Assembly (NCBI GenBank): GCA_026214975.1
Contig: CM047805.1
Coordinates: forward strand, 3,534,001 to 3,598,000
From: Gentiana macrophylla
Taxonomy: Eukaryota; Streptophyta; Magnoliopsida; Gentianales; Gentianaceae
DNA: 64,000 bases
Reading direction: 5' to 3'
Part shown: positions 41,542-54,186 of the stretch, piece by piece
How the letters are laid out: each line of letters begins with the position of its first letter
How positions within the stretch are numbered: position 1 is the first letter of the stretch
Notes under the pieces: model-generated
What the model was told of the DNA's origin: nothing
Seen by the model: the letters and a program-made list of their open reading frames with translations, nothing else
The model's database searches: none
Position numbers and translations under genes: made by a program

Positions 41542-43043
41542 TGTCACGGATTTTATCTAACAAAACAAACAAGTAATAAAATTTATAAATCCGGTATTCC
41601 CCAAGTGTAGGGATCGTAGTACAGCGATTAATACCGGAGTCGATCACAGGGAATCGGTGTATCTAGTTCATTAATTTTCCTAAGATTGATACTATTATTA
41701 TTAAACCTAATATAATAGAACGAAAAGATAAACTGGACAGAGGATTGTCAATCCAAAGCCAGGAAATATGATTACGAACCTAAAACAACTAATTCTATTC
41801 TATAAACTAAAACGAAAATAAACTTCTAAGCTAGCAACGAAGAATAAGGCACAATGATTCTTTCAATTAAGGTAACGAGGAACAAGCAATGATCCACCTA
41901 TCTCGCAACTGTCAATTTCTACCCTAGATCGTTTAGTGAAGATTTAATAAAGATGTGGTTCACCTATCAAATGTATGAATTTCTACTCTCGTAGATAATT
42001 CGCCTATTAATCTTCTATCTTTCGATCTTAAAGATTAATGCTTCCATAACAAGGTGTAAGATTTCTCAATCTAGCAACCTAGAAATTCAACCTAATCAAC
42101 TATCGTTATTTTTAGGTTAAAAGACCAATCTTTAATATGGTGATCTAGGTCTAACAACGATTCTCATCAACGTTAAACATCAATAAGCAACAATCCATCG
42201 ATATAATTGCATAATCAATATAAAAGCATAATAAAGATACAAGCTTTAAATAAAAACTAACAAAACAATCCAAGATTCGAAATCAAAACGCTGCACGATC
42301 GGCTTCACAAGGCTTGTTCAAATTGCTTAGCCTCTATTCATCGTTGGAATACAAATCATATAAATAAAAAGGAAGATAAAAAGATGTTTATGCTGGTGGG
42401 AAAACGCAGCTAGGGCGCCCCCAAGGGGCCTGGGCGGCCAGGGATTGAATTGTGTATGTTCTAGGGTTGAAAAAACGCGTCTATATATAGATTTCGAAGT
42501 CGGTTTTGGCAATGGCGGCGGCTGGACGCCCGTCCAGTGCCTCTAGACGCCAGTCCAGCTGCTTTGAAATCTTCGAGTCGGGCCGAGCTGGATTGGACGC
42601 CCGTCCTATGCAACTCGGGCCTTCCACTGAAAATCTGAACATCCTGAATCAAAAGCTCCTCTTGGATGCCCGTCCACTGCTTCTAGACGACAGTCCACTG
42701 GACGGAACATCAAACGTGCGTTCAGTTTTCAAATCTTCATTCCAATCCTCAACTTGCATCTTTCTCCTTCCATTAAACCTTAAATCAAGTATCTTTTCAG
42801 CTCCTTCAATCCCTCTCCATGACATGTAAATGTACCTTCAAAACCATAAAAACACGCAAAGTGTAAAACCATAGATAATCACCAATAAAATCACGAAATT
42901 AGCTCAAGTTTACACTTAAAGACTTTTAAAACTCATTTGCTCAATAATTCGATTAAACCCTTAATTTCTATGCAAATTATATGAATATGGGGGAAATCAT
43001 TATAAAATATAGTGTTATAAATCATATAAAATCACCCTTAACA
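41542..43043 (-). repeat. 5' LTR of A (1,502 bp)
   Basis: Matches 34,669-36,151 throughout. It has one more gacgcc unit near 42,530-42,560 than the other LTR and a rearranged unit near 42,610. Confidence 0.95.
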
Positions 43044-43048
43044 ATTAT

Positions 43049-43972
43049 ACGCAAATGTCCCATATGGGCATGTAAATGTTGTTTTCTCACGATCTTCGGG
43101 CAAGATGTGGATTTGATAGTATCCCGAATACCCATCAAGAAAACAATAGAAAGCATGCCCGCTCAGTCTCTCGAGCATTTGATCGATGAAGGGAAGAGGA
43201 AAGTGGTCCTTACGAGTCGCATCGTTTAGTTTCCTAAAGTCTATGCATACTCGATGACCGGTGATTAGCCTCACAGGAATTAGCTCATTCAACTCATTGG
43301 CTTGCACCGTCAATCCTCCCTTATTGGGAACTACGTGGATAGGGCTTACCCATTCGCTATTGGAAATATAATTGGAAATATAATTCCCATTTCTAGCATT
43401 TTTATAACCTCATCTCTAACCACTTCCTTTAATTGTGGGGTTAGACGCCTCTGAGGTTGTGCAACCGCTTTCTTCTCAGGGTCCACGGAGATTTTGTGCA
43501 TACACAAGCTAGGACTAATGCCCTTAACGTCCGCTATGGTCCATTCAAATGCTCCGCGGTACTCTCTCAAAACTCTCATTAGTTTGTCCTCTTGTAAGTC
43601 CGTCAAGGATGAAGATATAATTAGTGGCAAGGTCTCATCTTGAAGAGATACATACTTCAAATTTGCAGGAAGGGGTTTTAGAGTCAAATTTGTGGGAGGT
43701 TCTTCTAAAGAGGTTTTCAACTTTTGACCAGTGAGTTTGAGTTCGAAGTACTTATGCCACGTTGGTCTATGATAGAATCTTTCAATCTCCGCAGCACTTA
43801 CTTCCTCTACAGGCCTAGGGGTCCCTCTACTACATCCTGGCCATATCATCTTCTCCTCCTCACTACTTACGTACTTGACTTCATCTTCTTCTTCCAAGAC
43901 AGCATCCAAGAAATCCTTGATACTTTCATGTTGTTGAAATTCTTGAACGATCCTATCAATGGAATCCAACAT
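43049..43972 (-). pseudogene. Reverse transcriptase of B, N-terminal part (right of nested A)
   Basis: The pre-RT linker (LREYRGAFEWTIADVKGISP, CMHKISVDPEKK) is followed by RLTPQLKEVVRDEVIKMLEMG, then in another frame VCIDFRKLNDATRKDHFPLP, FCFLDGYSGYYQI and TFTCPYGTFAY, ending at element A. A 12-bp tandem duplication (ggaaatataatt, about 43,362-43,385) adds four residues (FPII repeated) just before the palm. This is the probable lesion. The remaining RT is at 34,166-34,663. Confidence 0.9.
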
Positions 43973-43979
43973 GAAACAT

Positions 43980-44840
43980 GCATCCTCTCCATCATCAAAG
44001 TTGCTTCATAGTGTGTAAAACATTGAATGCAACTCTCTCTTCGTTCACTCTTAATACTAACTCGCCTTTGTAAACATCAATTAGCGTTCTACTAGTGGCC
44101 ATAAAAGGTCTTCCTAATATCAAGGGCACTTCAGAGTTAGCTTCCATATCTAAGACCACAAAGTCGACAGGAATACAAACTTTTCAACTCTTACTAGCAC
44201 ATCCTCAACCACTCCACACGGTTCCTTGATGTAACGGTCAGCTAATTGCAATGTGATTGAGGTCTTCTTAAGATCTTTCATGCCTAGCTTCCGAAAAATA
44301 GATAGTGGCATCGATTCACGCTTGCTCTAGATCACACAAAGCTTTGTTTAGACATACGTTACCTATGGTGCGAGGAATGAGAAAGCTTCCCGGATCTTTG
44401 CATTTTGGGGTAACTTATGTTGAAGAATGGCTGAGCACTCCTCATTAAGGCATATGGTCTCTAAATCTAGAAGTTTACTTTTAGTTGAGACTAAGCGCCC
44501 TTAAAAACTTGGTGTACTCGGGCATTTCAGGCTAAGTGCTTCAACTAGAGGTATATTGATTTGTAACTTCATGAATATATCCACGAATTTCTTATATCTC
44601 TTATTATCAAACTTAGGTTTCGGCTTTGGTGGAGGATAAGGTAGAGTTGAAGGATCGACATCGGTGAAAACTGGATACTTGTTATCGTAAAGTTCAACTC
44701 TCTAGGGCAAGAGGTTCTTTATCGTTCTTTGCTCGTGCAAAGTCTCGGAAGTATTAGTCTCATTGCTTGGCTCTCCATCCTTATTCTTTGTGACTTTCTC
44801 TTTCTCTCTTGCAGGGATGGTGGAGTTACTCTCTTTCCAC
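43980..44840 (-). pseudogene. Protease region of B (degenerate)
   Basis: Broken frames still show LPYPPPKPKFDNKRYKKF, INIPLVEAL, then remnants of the active-site region (the expected D-L-G-A-S is not intact) and FVVLDMEANSEVPLILGRPF near 44,100-44,170. Several stops and indels mean no functional protease is encoded. Confidence 0.7.
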
Positions 44841-44841
44841 T

Positions 44842-46370
44842 TCATGTCATGATTGCATTTAAATCCTTAGGGTTCTTCTCAGTGTTGCTTGGCAACCCTC
44901 CAGGAGGTCTAGTTGAGACTTGCTCAGCTAGTTGTCCTATTTGGTGAGTGAGATTTTGGACTAGAGCTTCTTGGTTGGTCACCTTAGCATCGGTCTTCGA
45001 CAAATCTTGGCTAAAGTTAGTGGCTAAGTCAGCCATAGATTTTGAAAGTTGTACCATATTGTCAGTGATGACATTACTCAGTTTTTCTATTGCAGCTTCC
45101 CAACCAAAAGTTTTAGTTTGTTGTGGTACATAAGTGGTAGGCGGTTTAGGCCTTTCTCCTACATTGAGGTCACTATATCGGAATCCAGGATGGTTATGAT
45201 TAGGCTTATATCCTCCCCCAATATAATTGGCTTCTTCAGTACCAGCATTCTCACTTTGAGGTGCTACCTCGATTCCAGCCCCTTTCTCTACTTTTGTCAT
45301 CCTCTCTTGCATCCCATCTACCTTATTGTTGATAACAGAAAGTTGTTCTAAGATTTTGGTAGATGCATTATCCTCGAATATGTCAGCAGCCATTTTCACA
45401 GTAGCTATGTCATTGCCTCCCCATTGGCTATTCATCGCTATTTGCTCCATCTTCCCTTGTGCCTCCTCAGGAGATAAAAGAACAAACGCTCCATTGCTGG
45501 AGGCGTCTACTCTAATTTTCTCAGTCTCTCTCAACCCATGGTAAAAAGTTTGCATTAAAAGCCAAAGAGAGATGTCATGATGAGGACACTTCCTCATAGC
45601 TTCCTTGAAACGCTCCCAAGCTTGATCAAAACTCTCCCCAGGTTGTTGCTTAAATCCTAGGATGTCTTGGCGTAACTTAAAGGTTTTTCCCAAGGGAAAA
45701 TACTTATTCATGAATTTTTGCAACAATTGTTCCCAAGTAGTGATAGATCCGATTTCTAAAGAGAGAAGCCATTGCTTAGCTTTATCTTTCAAAGTGAAAG
45801 GGAAAAGCTTAAGACGAATGTTACCCTCAAGGATTAATTCTGGTTTCACTGTGCTAACGATCTCCAAGAAGTTTGTTACGTGAACACCAGGATCCTCGTT
45901 CTGGACTCCATGAAAGGTGGAATAGTTGGTCACCATTTGAATTACATTAGGCCTAGGGTGATAGACTTCCGCAGCATCTTGCGGTGCTACGATAGCGGGA
46001 ATGAATTGTTCAATAGTGGGCGTTGCATAACTTTGCAAAGTACGCCTCGCTCCTTGAGCTAGGGCTTGGTTCCCATTATTAGCATTTGCATTCACATTAT
46101 TGGCATTATTAATAACAGGATTAATAACAGGATTATGTACCTGGTTTGGATTGTTCGGAATGCCTTCCATTTCTCTTTCAGATTCAGAATGCTCAGAATG
46201 ATCAGTTGTATGTCCTTCTTCCAATTCTTGCTCGCTTTCCTCAAGATTTGGATCCTCTTCTCCTTGCTTAGCCAGTTCCCTAGCTAACTTCCTATTCCTT
46301 CTCGCAAATTTCTCTATTTTAGGATTATAAGGCTCAAGCGGTTCCTTCGATTTCCGAGTAGCGTACTATA
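44842..46370 (-). CDS. Gag of B (Athila lineage)
   Basis: Open frame with NNANNVNANANNGNQALAQ (low complexity), the capsid-like FHGVQNEDPGVHVTNFLEI, FPFTLKDKAKQWLLSLE, FMNKYFPLGKTFKLRQDI and SFDQAWERFKEAMRKCPHH, then a C-terminal Gln/Thr-rich coiled coil. The first in-frame start-like codon is near 46,224, but the frame is open and charged upstream to about 46,370 (FARRNRKLARELAKQGEED), so the true start is probably further 5' or altered. No zinc knuckle is seen. It forms the capsid of B. Confidence 0.88.
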
Positions 46371-46542
46371 AAATAATAAACAACAATAAAACAATTAATC
46401 ACTAGTAAAGGCTAGGCCTTTAACTAACTAAATGAAACTAAAACAGACTCGAAATAAGTTTGAGAAAAGAAAACATAAATAAAACAGAAGCAGAATATTA
46501 TAAAACTAATACGTAATGTAAAATGTAAAAGAAAATAAATTC

Positions 46543-46576
46543 TCGGTCGACCGAGAACTGTGGTTCGGTCGACCGA
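46543..46576. repeat. Two TCGGTCGACCGA palindromes in the leader of B
   Basis: Perfect copies at 46,543-46,554 and 46,565-46,576, again 22 bp apart, about 140-170 bp downstream of the 5' LTR in sense and separated from it by an A-run and AT-rich DNA. Same word and same spacing as in U3. Confidence 0.9.
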
Positions 46577-46692
46577 ACTCTCTTTTTTTTTTTTGCGACG
46601 ACATAATATTTAATATCTGCACTCTTATTCACAAAATATTCACGAATCCAGTTCTAACAAAATAAGCTATATCTTAATTTAATGACTCGAGT

Positions 46693-46709
46693 CCCCGGCA
46701 ACGGCACCA
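46693..46709 (-). other. Primer binding site of B, tRNA-Asp type with one change
   Basis: Sense TGGTGCCGTTGCCGGGG, one base off the tRNA-Asp complement seen in A, 6 nt from the LTR. Confidence 0.88.
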
Positions 46710-46715
46710 AAAACT

Positions 46716-48299
46716 TGATTGAGGTCAAGTTAAATTATTAACTCGATGCCTAACTAACACACTAGCAAGAGAACTAGGTTTAATCGTAGTATAGCTAGAT
46801 AGAGTCGAGGTCGATCCCACAGAGACTCGGCACAAACAAAACACAACTTTATCCTATTAGAACTAAATTGAAAGGGCGGTCTACGACCAACTAAACGCAG
46901 TAAATAAAATAGTGACAACCACAAGACATAGAATACCACAAAGACAAACGAAAGACTACTCAAAACACGGATAATACTGTGGATATTATCTAAACAAACA
47001 GTATTGATTACGCTAGTAGATTATAACTCCCCCATGTGAATTAGGATGATAACGAGATAAAACAAACGTTAAAGATTAATTATTATGACTACGGGAGTCA
47101 TCCCCTAAGGTAGATTTAGCTCCGATTAGGCCATCTAAATCATCGTGCCTCCATTATGTGACTTCGCTTTTTAATGCCTCCATCTCATATAACTTCTAAC
47201 ACAATTACGAAACTAGGGATGCCGGTATAAACCGTAACCTCATCTAAGCAACATTCCTCGGGTAAGGCGTACTTCTTAGATGCCGATTCAATCGATATCC
47301 TAAGTAACAATCACTTTTAGGTTTCATGTTAAATTATGATGACAAATAATTAAGTTGATCAGTTTAATTACTCGTTTTAATTCCAAATCGAGAATCGGCG
47401 TAGTCGGCCGATCATAATATTGCCCTACACATCACCACGCTCGGTCAACCGAATGACAGCACTCGGGCGACCGAATGACATGTCTCGGTCGACCGAACAC
47501 AGTTCTGTGTTGGTACAAATCATGATTACTTCTTAACGTTTTTAACCTAAACGCATGGGTTCGTAAATTAATCTACATCACGCAATCAATACAAGAGAAA
47601 CTACTCCATAATAAAATATATCAGATCTACGAATAAAGATTGCACAATTGAATAGTCATACCCTCGAAGACGAGAGTGACTCCCACTCTTTAATGCACTC
47701 CCCAACCGGAGACTCCGATGAATCCACAATGTACGAACATAAAGAAAAGAAAACTAAAACTTAAAAACTCAAATTGTCTTGTGTTGTAATGGTGTGTTTT
47801 CTCAATTTTCGTAGTCTTTGCTTATATAGAGGATTCGCCGACATAGGATGGATCTAGAAGATATGCACGCGCTTTAGGTCGGATAGCCGGGTAGCCGAAC
47901 CACATGCCTCGGTCGACCGAATGAAGGGGCTCGGTCGACCGAGCCTCTCTCAGCATGTGTTTAACGCGTTTTCTTGTTAACTTGTTCCCCACTGCACTCT
48001 TCTATGCTGATCTGATTTGTCTCTTGATTAATGCTCCGATTTTCTTCCTTATTATCTTGAGATCCACTGATTGAATGACATTAATCCTCTCGATTTATCA
48101 CAATCTGCAAAATCAGTATTTATCGCACAAATAAATTGGTCTTTAATAATAAAAACAGCTAAATACCAAAATTCATATTAATAATCACTTAACATTAAAT
48201 ATTAAATATTAACAAGTGATTTAATATGATATATATATAATTAACTCCGATTTAAGGTTAGAATTGATGACATAAATAGGTATATTTTAACCGTCATCA
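46716..48299 (-). repeat. 5' LTR of B (1,584 bp)
   Basis: Matches 29,356-30,952. Several small differences cluster in 47,385-47,520 and 47,835-47,900 (for example 'aatcgagaatcggcg' against 'aatcagagaatctgacg'). Confidence 0.95.
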
Positions 48300-48304
48300 T
48301 GGAG

Positions 48305-49065
48305 GGCATCTCTTCAGGAGACCCCTGAATCTCTCATAAGTCTCTTTTAAGGTCTCTCCCTCGAGACCGTCAAACGAAGAGAAATCTTCCTTCAAATCTA
48401 GATTCTTCGCCGGAGGAAAATACTTCTTCAGAAACACTCACGTTACATCTGCCCAAGTATGTAGTGAATCATTGGGTAATGAATCAAACCAATCTTTAGC
48501 GGCTCCTCTCAGTGCAAACGGGAAAACTATCAGCCTTATTGCCTCGTCACTAACCCCATTATATATCATTGGCCCACAAATTTGAAGAAAATGATCTAGA
48601 AAGCTGTTTGGGTTCTCAGTTGACTTCCCGTGGAACAGGGCATGCTCCCCCAACATATTCAGAATATTCTGCTTGATGTCCAAGTTGTTTGCATTAATTG
48701 GGGGCACTCTGATCGGATTGTGCCCTATAACTTCCTGAGGAGTGATGACGTAGTCTCGGCAAACCCTCGGTCATTTGTACCTCTTTGAGCCATCTGTGGT
48801 GATAATCCTATTCTTCTTTGTTGATAATCTTCTTTGCATAGGTGGTTGCTGATTATATGGGTTTTGGAACCCCTGTTGATTTCCCTGATTCTCGAGCATC
48901 TGCAGTACCCGATTTACCATCTCTTGGTCTAATTCGGGTCCGAAGTTCTGTGTATACTGAGTATTTTGTCCTCCTCTGCATCTTGTCCAATCCTGTCGCT
49001 CGATCCGATTTGTGGGGTTCTCAATCGACTTAACACCGTGTGTTGTCCTCTCTTAACGGTTCATG
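48305..49065 (-). pseudogene. Gag N-terminal part of C
   Basis: Minus frame with NFGPELDQEMVNRVLQMLE, VITPQEVIGHNPIRVPPIN, the capsid motif ALFHGKSTENPNSFLDHFL and LRGAAKDWFDSLPNDSLH. A stop/frame break lies near 48,438, then a PPAKNLDLKEDFSS-like segment runs up to element B. It continues at 29,350 on the left of B. Upstream (beyond 49,065) the sequence switches abruptly to an unrelated D-family fragment, so no gag start is present. Confidence 0.8.
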
Positions 49066-50204
49066 ATGAAACCAACCTTGCACTGGTATCTTTAGAGACT
49101 GCTGCTCGCCAGGAGATTGAGCAATTGAAATCCAATCATGCCAAAACTGAGGGTTTGTTATTCACTCAAGAGGAGCAATTAAAGCTTAAAGATCAGCAGC
49201 TGAAGAAAATAAATGAGGAGAATCAACAGCATCTTGCCACAATGAAGAAAATGAAAAATGACTTTGATGAAACTGTGAGAAAGATGGAAGAAACACCTGC
49301 TCAGAATATTATCCAGAAGGTTGTTGCAGGATATAAAGCTTCTCCTGAGACTTATGAGGAAATCCAAATCATCTTGGCTCCTGCTCTGCGTAGAGGGTAT
49401 ACCCTTGGTGTTGATGAAGCCAAGCCAGCCGATCTAGTGATTAGCACCTTGCCTAATCACAAGTTATATGATAAGAAAGCTGGCGAGATCTTCACCAGGC
49501 GGTATGATGAGTACAAGAGTGGGGAAGACATCATCCGCAAGTTTGCGAAAAGAAGTCTGCACAGTCTTCTGCTCCTCCTTCATCTTGATTTGATATTTTG
49601 TTTTGAAAAACTGATAAATGATTTGTGGTTTTGCTGTGGTTTTTGAGCAGCTTTTGATGTAATAACTTTACCTTATATTTGTTGTTGATGTATGATACTT
49701 TGATCGTTTAAACATTTGAATTGGCTTCTATTTTGACATTTTCTGGACTTAGAGCGTTATCTCCTTGTTGCGCTGCAAAGAAGTTAGGATTAGTTATTGT
49801 TAGCTTCTTTATATATAATGTATACGCTGCACAGAACTACTTCGTTAGTTTAACACTTAGGACTTTAGTGATCTTCTGCACGGAATTTTGTAGTGGGTCT
49901 TCTGCCCATAATGTCCTTGTGCTGCAGGTTTGCCATTTAGAATTTTCAATTGGGTCATCTCGCCTGAATTATCTAGTTGCAAATTTAACACCTGTGTTTT
50001 TAATTGGGACCTCTGTCGAGAATGTCCTTCATGCGCAAGTTTGACATTTAGATTTTTAATTGGGTCCTTCGCCTGTAATTATCTTCTTGTTTGCAAGTTT
50101 AACACTTGTGTTTTTTAATTGGGACCACTGTCCAGAATGTCCTTGCACTGCAAGTTTAACACTCATATATTTTTTAATTGGACACTTAGATTTTTAATAG
50201 TTAT
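49066..50204 (+). pseudogene. Second copy of the Tat antisense ORF C-terminus plus tandem repeats (D2 fragment)
   Basis: Nearly identical to 21,530-22,667. The coiled-coil and C-terminal domain are open from about 49,069 to 49,646 without the single-base insertion that breaks the D copy at 21,612 (here AKTEGLLFTQEEQ). The 57-bp repeats follow from about 49,890 to 50,204, but with several small scrambled stretches ('ctcgcctgaattatctagttgc'). The left end joins C's gag and the right end joins E, both without target duplications. Confidence 0.85.
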
Positions 50205-51065
50205 CAGACAAGAAGTCACTACTCGGAAGCTCCTACTAGCTCGTATCTTTCATCAGACCCCGAAGGTCGTCATGAACAAGCTATGTTACTTCTTTATATC
50301 CATTATCCTTTTCCGATTGAAAGGAAACTTAGTCATTGAACCTTTGAGACAATATAACCAGATCGGGAGAAAGGAATCACCCTGAGCCGGTCTTGAGTCT
50401 TGTCTCTTTTAGGGACTATGCACTAACTATGGAATATGAAGAAGCGTTTATCTAAATATAGAAACCAATTGCTTTTAATAGTTCTTAAGATGTGTTTTAT
50501 ATACATATTTCAGCGGTTGTAAGTGGTTTTGACTTTATCAAACAAAAAGTCCGAGTCTTGGATTCGTGATTTACAAATGGTATATTCACTTTCTATACGA
50601 CAAACAAATTATCGAATAGAAGGTAAATCCATTCGTTCAACGAGTCTTAAGCAGAAAATGAATTTTCCGCGATATCCAAGGATTGAACCGAGATTCATTT
50701 CCTTATATCACTCCCACTATTCTAGCTAAAATTAAGCGCCCGTTGTTTACTCTTTTAATCGTTAAATGCCTTTGCTACCTTGTTCTTCCAAAGAACTTAG
50801 CTCGAGAAAATCACCAAGGATTCATAGGTTGGTGATCCAAAATCACTGTCCTTATCCTATGATTTTCAGTTAATTAATTTTCGGTTCAGCCTTAAAATTT
50901 TCTCATTTAGGTGACTAACACTTTTAGACATATTCTCCCATTCTTGACTTTCAATGAATGGAAACAGTCTTGAACCAGCGGTTCGTTTGAGTAGACACTA
51001 CTCTTGAACCGTGGGATGTCTATTTCGAGTGTTACTCGTCGAGACTTCTCGGATTTTCTAATATA

Positions 51066-51470
51066 CCAGAAAAAACAACAAATCATAACATTAAAGCTCT
51101 CACTAGTTTATCGGTTCCAAATACCGTCTAACGAGCAATGCTTTATTTTTATGAATTTCCGATTTTTTCGATTAGAAAATCTTTCGTACATAGTTCTATT
51201 GTTTCCAGAAAAACAACAAATCATAGAAACTCCCACTAGTTCATCGATTCCAAATATCGTCTAACTAGCAACATTTCATGACTTTCCGGTTTTTCAATTA
51301 GAACGGTTACGTGTGTAGTCAGTTACACTTTTCTAATGTTCTAGAAAAACAACAAATCATAAAGCTCCCACTAGTTCATCGATTCCAAATATCGTCCAAC
51401 TAGTAACACTTCATGATTTTCCAATTTTTCAATTAGAAAATTACTCGTGTAATTACTACATACTCAAAAT
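51066..51470. repeat. Three imperfect tandem copies of a ~135-bp unit within E
   Basis: Each unit starts 'agaaaaacaacaaatcata' and contains 'actagttcatcgattccaa', 'atcgtc.aactag' and 'tttcaattagaa'. Copies begin near 51,068, 51,213 and 51,344. Confidence 0.85.
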
Positions 51471-54172
51471 TCACTAGAAGAATTTCAAAGTCCGAAATCA
51501 CCTTTGATCAAACTAAGTTTGTCTTCCGTTTGACACGAATGACACTAGTGACATACCTATATGTCACTCTGGTTTTTAAAAGGCTTAAGAGAAAACTATC
51601 TCTTCCGAAAATTAATTGCATTATCGATTAACTAGTTCAACGCCCTAGTTACTTTCCACTTTTAACGAAGTCAATACTAGTCAATTATAAATTTTAAGCA
51701 ATTTAGTAAGGGATAATGCTGTAAATAAAATGACATAAATTAATTCAAGTTTAACACTACTATATTATTTTATTTTAGGAATTGTAAACTAAAAAATAAG
51801 TCTACTCTACCATTCCAAGGTTTTAACCTCGCATCTCAGTGCCGCCTTAGGGTAGGTCAAAGAGATGACGGTTAAATCGAGACAATCTCATCAATGAATA
51901 ACTTGTGAGAATCGGACATCCCACGAGAATCGAACATCCCTTTATTCATTGACTACCTTCCTTTTTCAGCCTAGATATTTCCAAAAATACCCATGATGAG
52001 TGTGACCTACTATATCGGATCTCTTAGGTACGCCCCGAGTGTGCCGTCTTAGGATAGGTCGGTGACCCGGACGAGTACCCGAAAATCCTATCCTTTCGGA
52101 GACCAAGCCATGAATGTTGATAGGGGTGAACACCATCCCTAGGGGGACGAAATCAAAGCGCCTCGAGGCGTCACCCTTCTCTCACTTACTTGTATCTATA
52201 GTAGAGGCCGTGGGGTTGGCTGTCGCCTCCCCCGCTCCCACTCAATATTTTGGAAGTGGTTGTGGGTTAACTAACCACGTCTTTTTTATGTTATCATAAA
52301 AGCTCATCAAATCAAGGATTCCGAATGGTGTCGGTAACGTAGGCAAGCCTACCCGTCCTATTCGTTGGAACATATGTGACAGTCGGACGAAATCGGGTCA
52401 AGACAGCCTCATTGAGATAAGAAGGAATCACCCCTCCATTCTCCGGTGTAGCTTAGTCTTGCCGGACCCCCGTGCATGCATCACACTAGGAGGGTTAAGT
52501 CGGTCGAGCCTAGCTCAGTTGACCACCCAACCTATAGGCGAACCGTTTTCATCCAAGATTTATTGTTCTTTTACCATCATTCAACCTCGTAGACACTACG
52601 AATTGAAAACGTGATCTCGTTTGTGCTTTAAGGCGGTTCACCGAGAACACACACCGAAAGGCCTAACGATTTCATAACCCGTCCTCGGATCTTTAATTAG
52701 TTACTAAATTAATTAATTACCACATATTAATTAAATTTCAACTAATTACACGAGTTTGTATACATGCCTATTTTAATTACCAAAATTAAAATTCTACATG
52801 TATGCATGGAGTGGATTTATGATATGATGCATGTCATGGCAATTCCGATTTTATATCTATTTTATGATCAAACACATAAAAAATAAATTGCGGAAAATTT
52901 AAACACCGAGATGGATCGTTGGCACCCCCGTATCTAATCTAATAGAAAATAAAAACCAAAACCCTAACTAGGGTTTACTACTTTCTAACTAAATCTGCAG
53001 CTGTACGAACTCTTCGATGATCGGGAAACCAAACGAACTCGGATCGGGACGAAAATTTCCAGATCTTTTCTTCACTCCTTGAACTTTAATATGGACGGTT
53101 GGATCGGTGCTTTGACTTACCAATTTTCTCCAGTAAACCTCCAAACTTGCTGCTGAATCTGACTTTGACTGCACTGCATCAAGGACTTCCTGAGGCAGAT
53201 CGGGAAACGACATGAATCCCGATCGACCTGAAATTTTTATGGTACGTCCGAAACTCCAAGTTGATCAATCTGAACGGTCGGATTTGAGTTTCAACGGTCC
53301 AAACTCTCCCAGAAAATCGAGGAAGTCACAGATAGTGTTTCTGTGAATCCTGCGTTTTTCTGTTACAGCAGCCTCTTCGCAGCATCAAACGGATATTGAA
53401 ACGGACTCTGATCGACGCCAAAATTTGTGGAGTTGATCATCATCTTCTAATATTGATTCTGACCAGAGGGATCTTCGTTTCAACGGTTCGATCAACGGGA
53501 AACACGAAATAACTAAACAGCTACTAAACAGATCTATTTTCTGGAAATTAAAATTGCAATAAAAAGAATTACATAATTTCCTATACTCATATGGACGAAT
53601 TTTCATCGTTTATATGAGTTTACAATAGATCTAACGGTAAACAGTGCCAACCCCAATCCATCTCTTCAACCCACGACATTCATAAGCATAAAAATTAAAC
53701 ATATGCATCGGCCCAAAAAAAAATTGGGACAAAGAATCTACATGTTTTACCACTCCTAGATCTAATATTTTATACGTATAAATATAGATCCCTGGCGATC
53801 GATACACACTCTTGTTAGTAATATCATCCGCAATGAAGCGATTTATGGATCTAGATCTATAAACTACACGTAATAAAATAACTAGATCTATATCTACAAG
53901 GGGTTGTAGAACATACCTCTTGGATCTCAAAATCCAAGTTGAAGAACCGCAATAGGATGAACGAAGGAAAGCGTGAAGAGCACCATGATCTTCCGTGACG
54001 TGTGATCCAAGCAACTCCGGTGGAAGGAAATTCTCGACTCGAACCCTTCCGATATGCTACCCGGAAAAATCTCCAAGATTTTCCCTTATACCCTTGGCCG
54101 AAATTTTATCACTTCTTCTCTCTAAGAGGAGAAGTCGAAAATCTTGTGTTCTTTGGCTTGGGCAGGAAATTT

Positions 54173-54186
54173 CTCTTTATATAGAG
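54173..54186 (-). promoter_or_regulatory. TATA-like box of segment E
   Basis: Minus-strand CTCTATATAAAGAG, about 1.47 kb from the sense start of E. It supports the view of E as an LTR with a long U3. Confidence 0.4.

Larger units (their letters stand above)
34669..43043 (-). mobile_element. Athila-derived retrotransposon A, innermost insertion, internally deleted
   Basis: LTRs at 34,669-36,151 (1,483 bp) and 41,542-43,043 (1,502 bp), TSD attat, primer binding site at 41,519-41,535. It interrupts B's RT. In sense it encodes a short zinc-knuckle Gag-like part and an integrase, but no protease, RT or complete RNase H, so mobilisation would need enzymes in trans. Being innermost it is the youngest layer, and its LTRs are very similar to each other. 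Confidence 0.95.
29356..48299 (-). mobile_element. Athila-lineage Ty3/gypsy retrotransposon B, inserted in C's gag
   Basis: LTRs at 29,356-30,952 (1,597 bp) and 46,716-48,299 (1,584 bp), TSD tggag, primer binding site at 46,693-46,709 and polypurine tract at 30,953. In sense: gag, protease, RT, RNase H, integrase and a long 3' non-coding region, without chromodomain or env. Without nested A it would be about 10.6 kb. RT carries an F-M-D-D box and integrase keeps D-D-E, but protease and several frames are broken. Confidence 0.95.

Noticed and set aside
53631..54014. 127-codon minus-strand frame in E
   Set aside because: No domain or composition suggesting protein; the region looks like transcribed non-coding LTR sequence.
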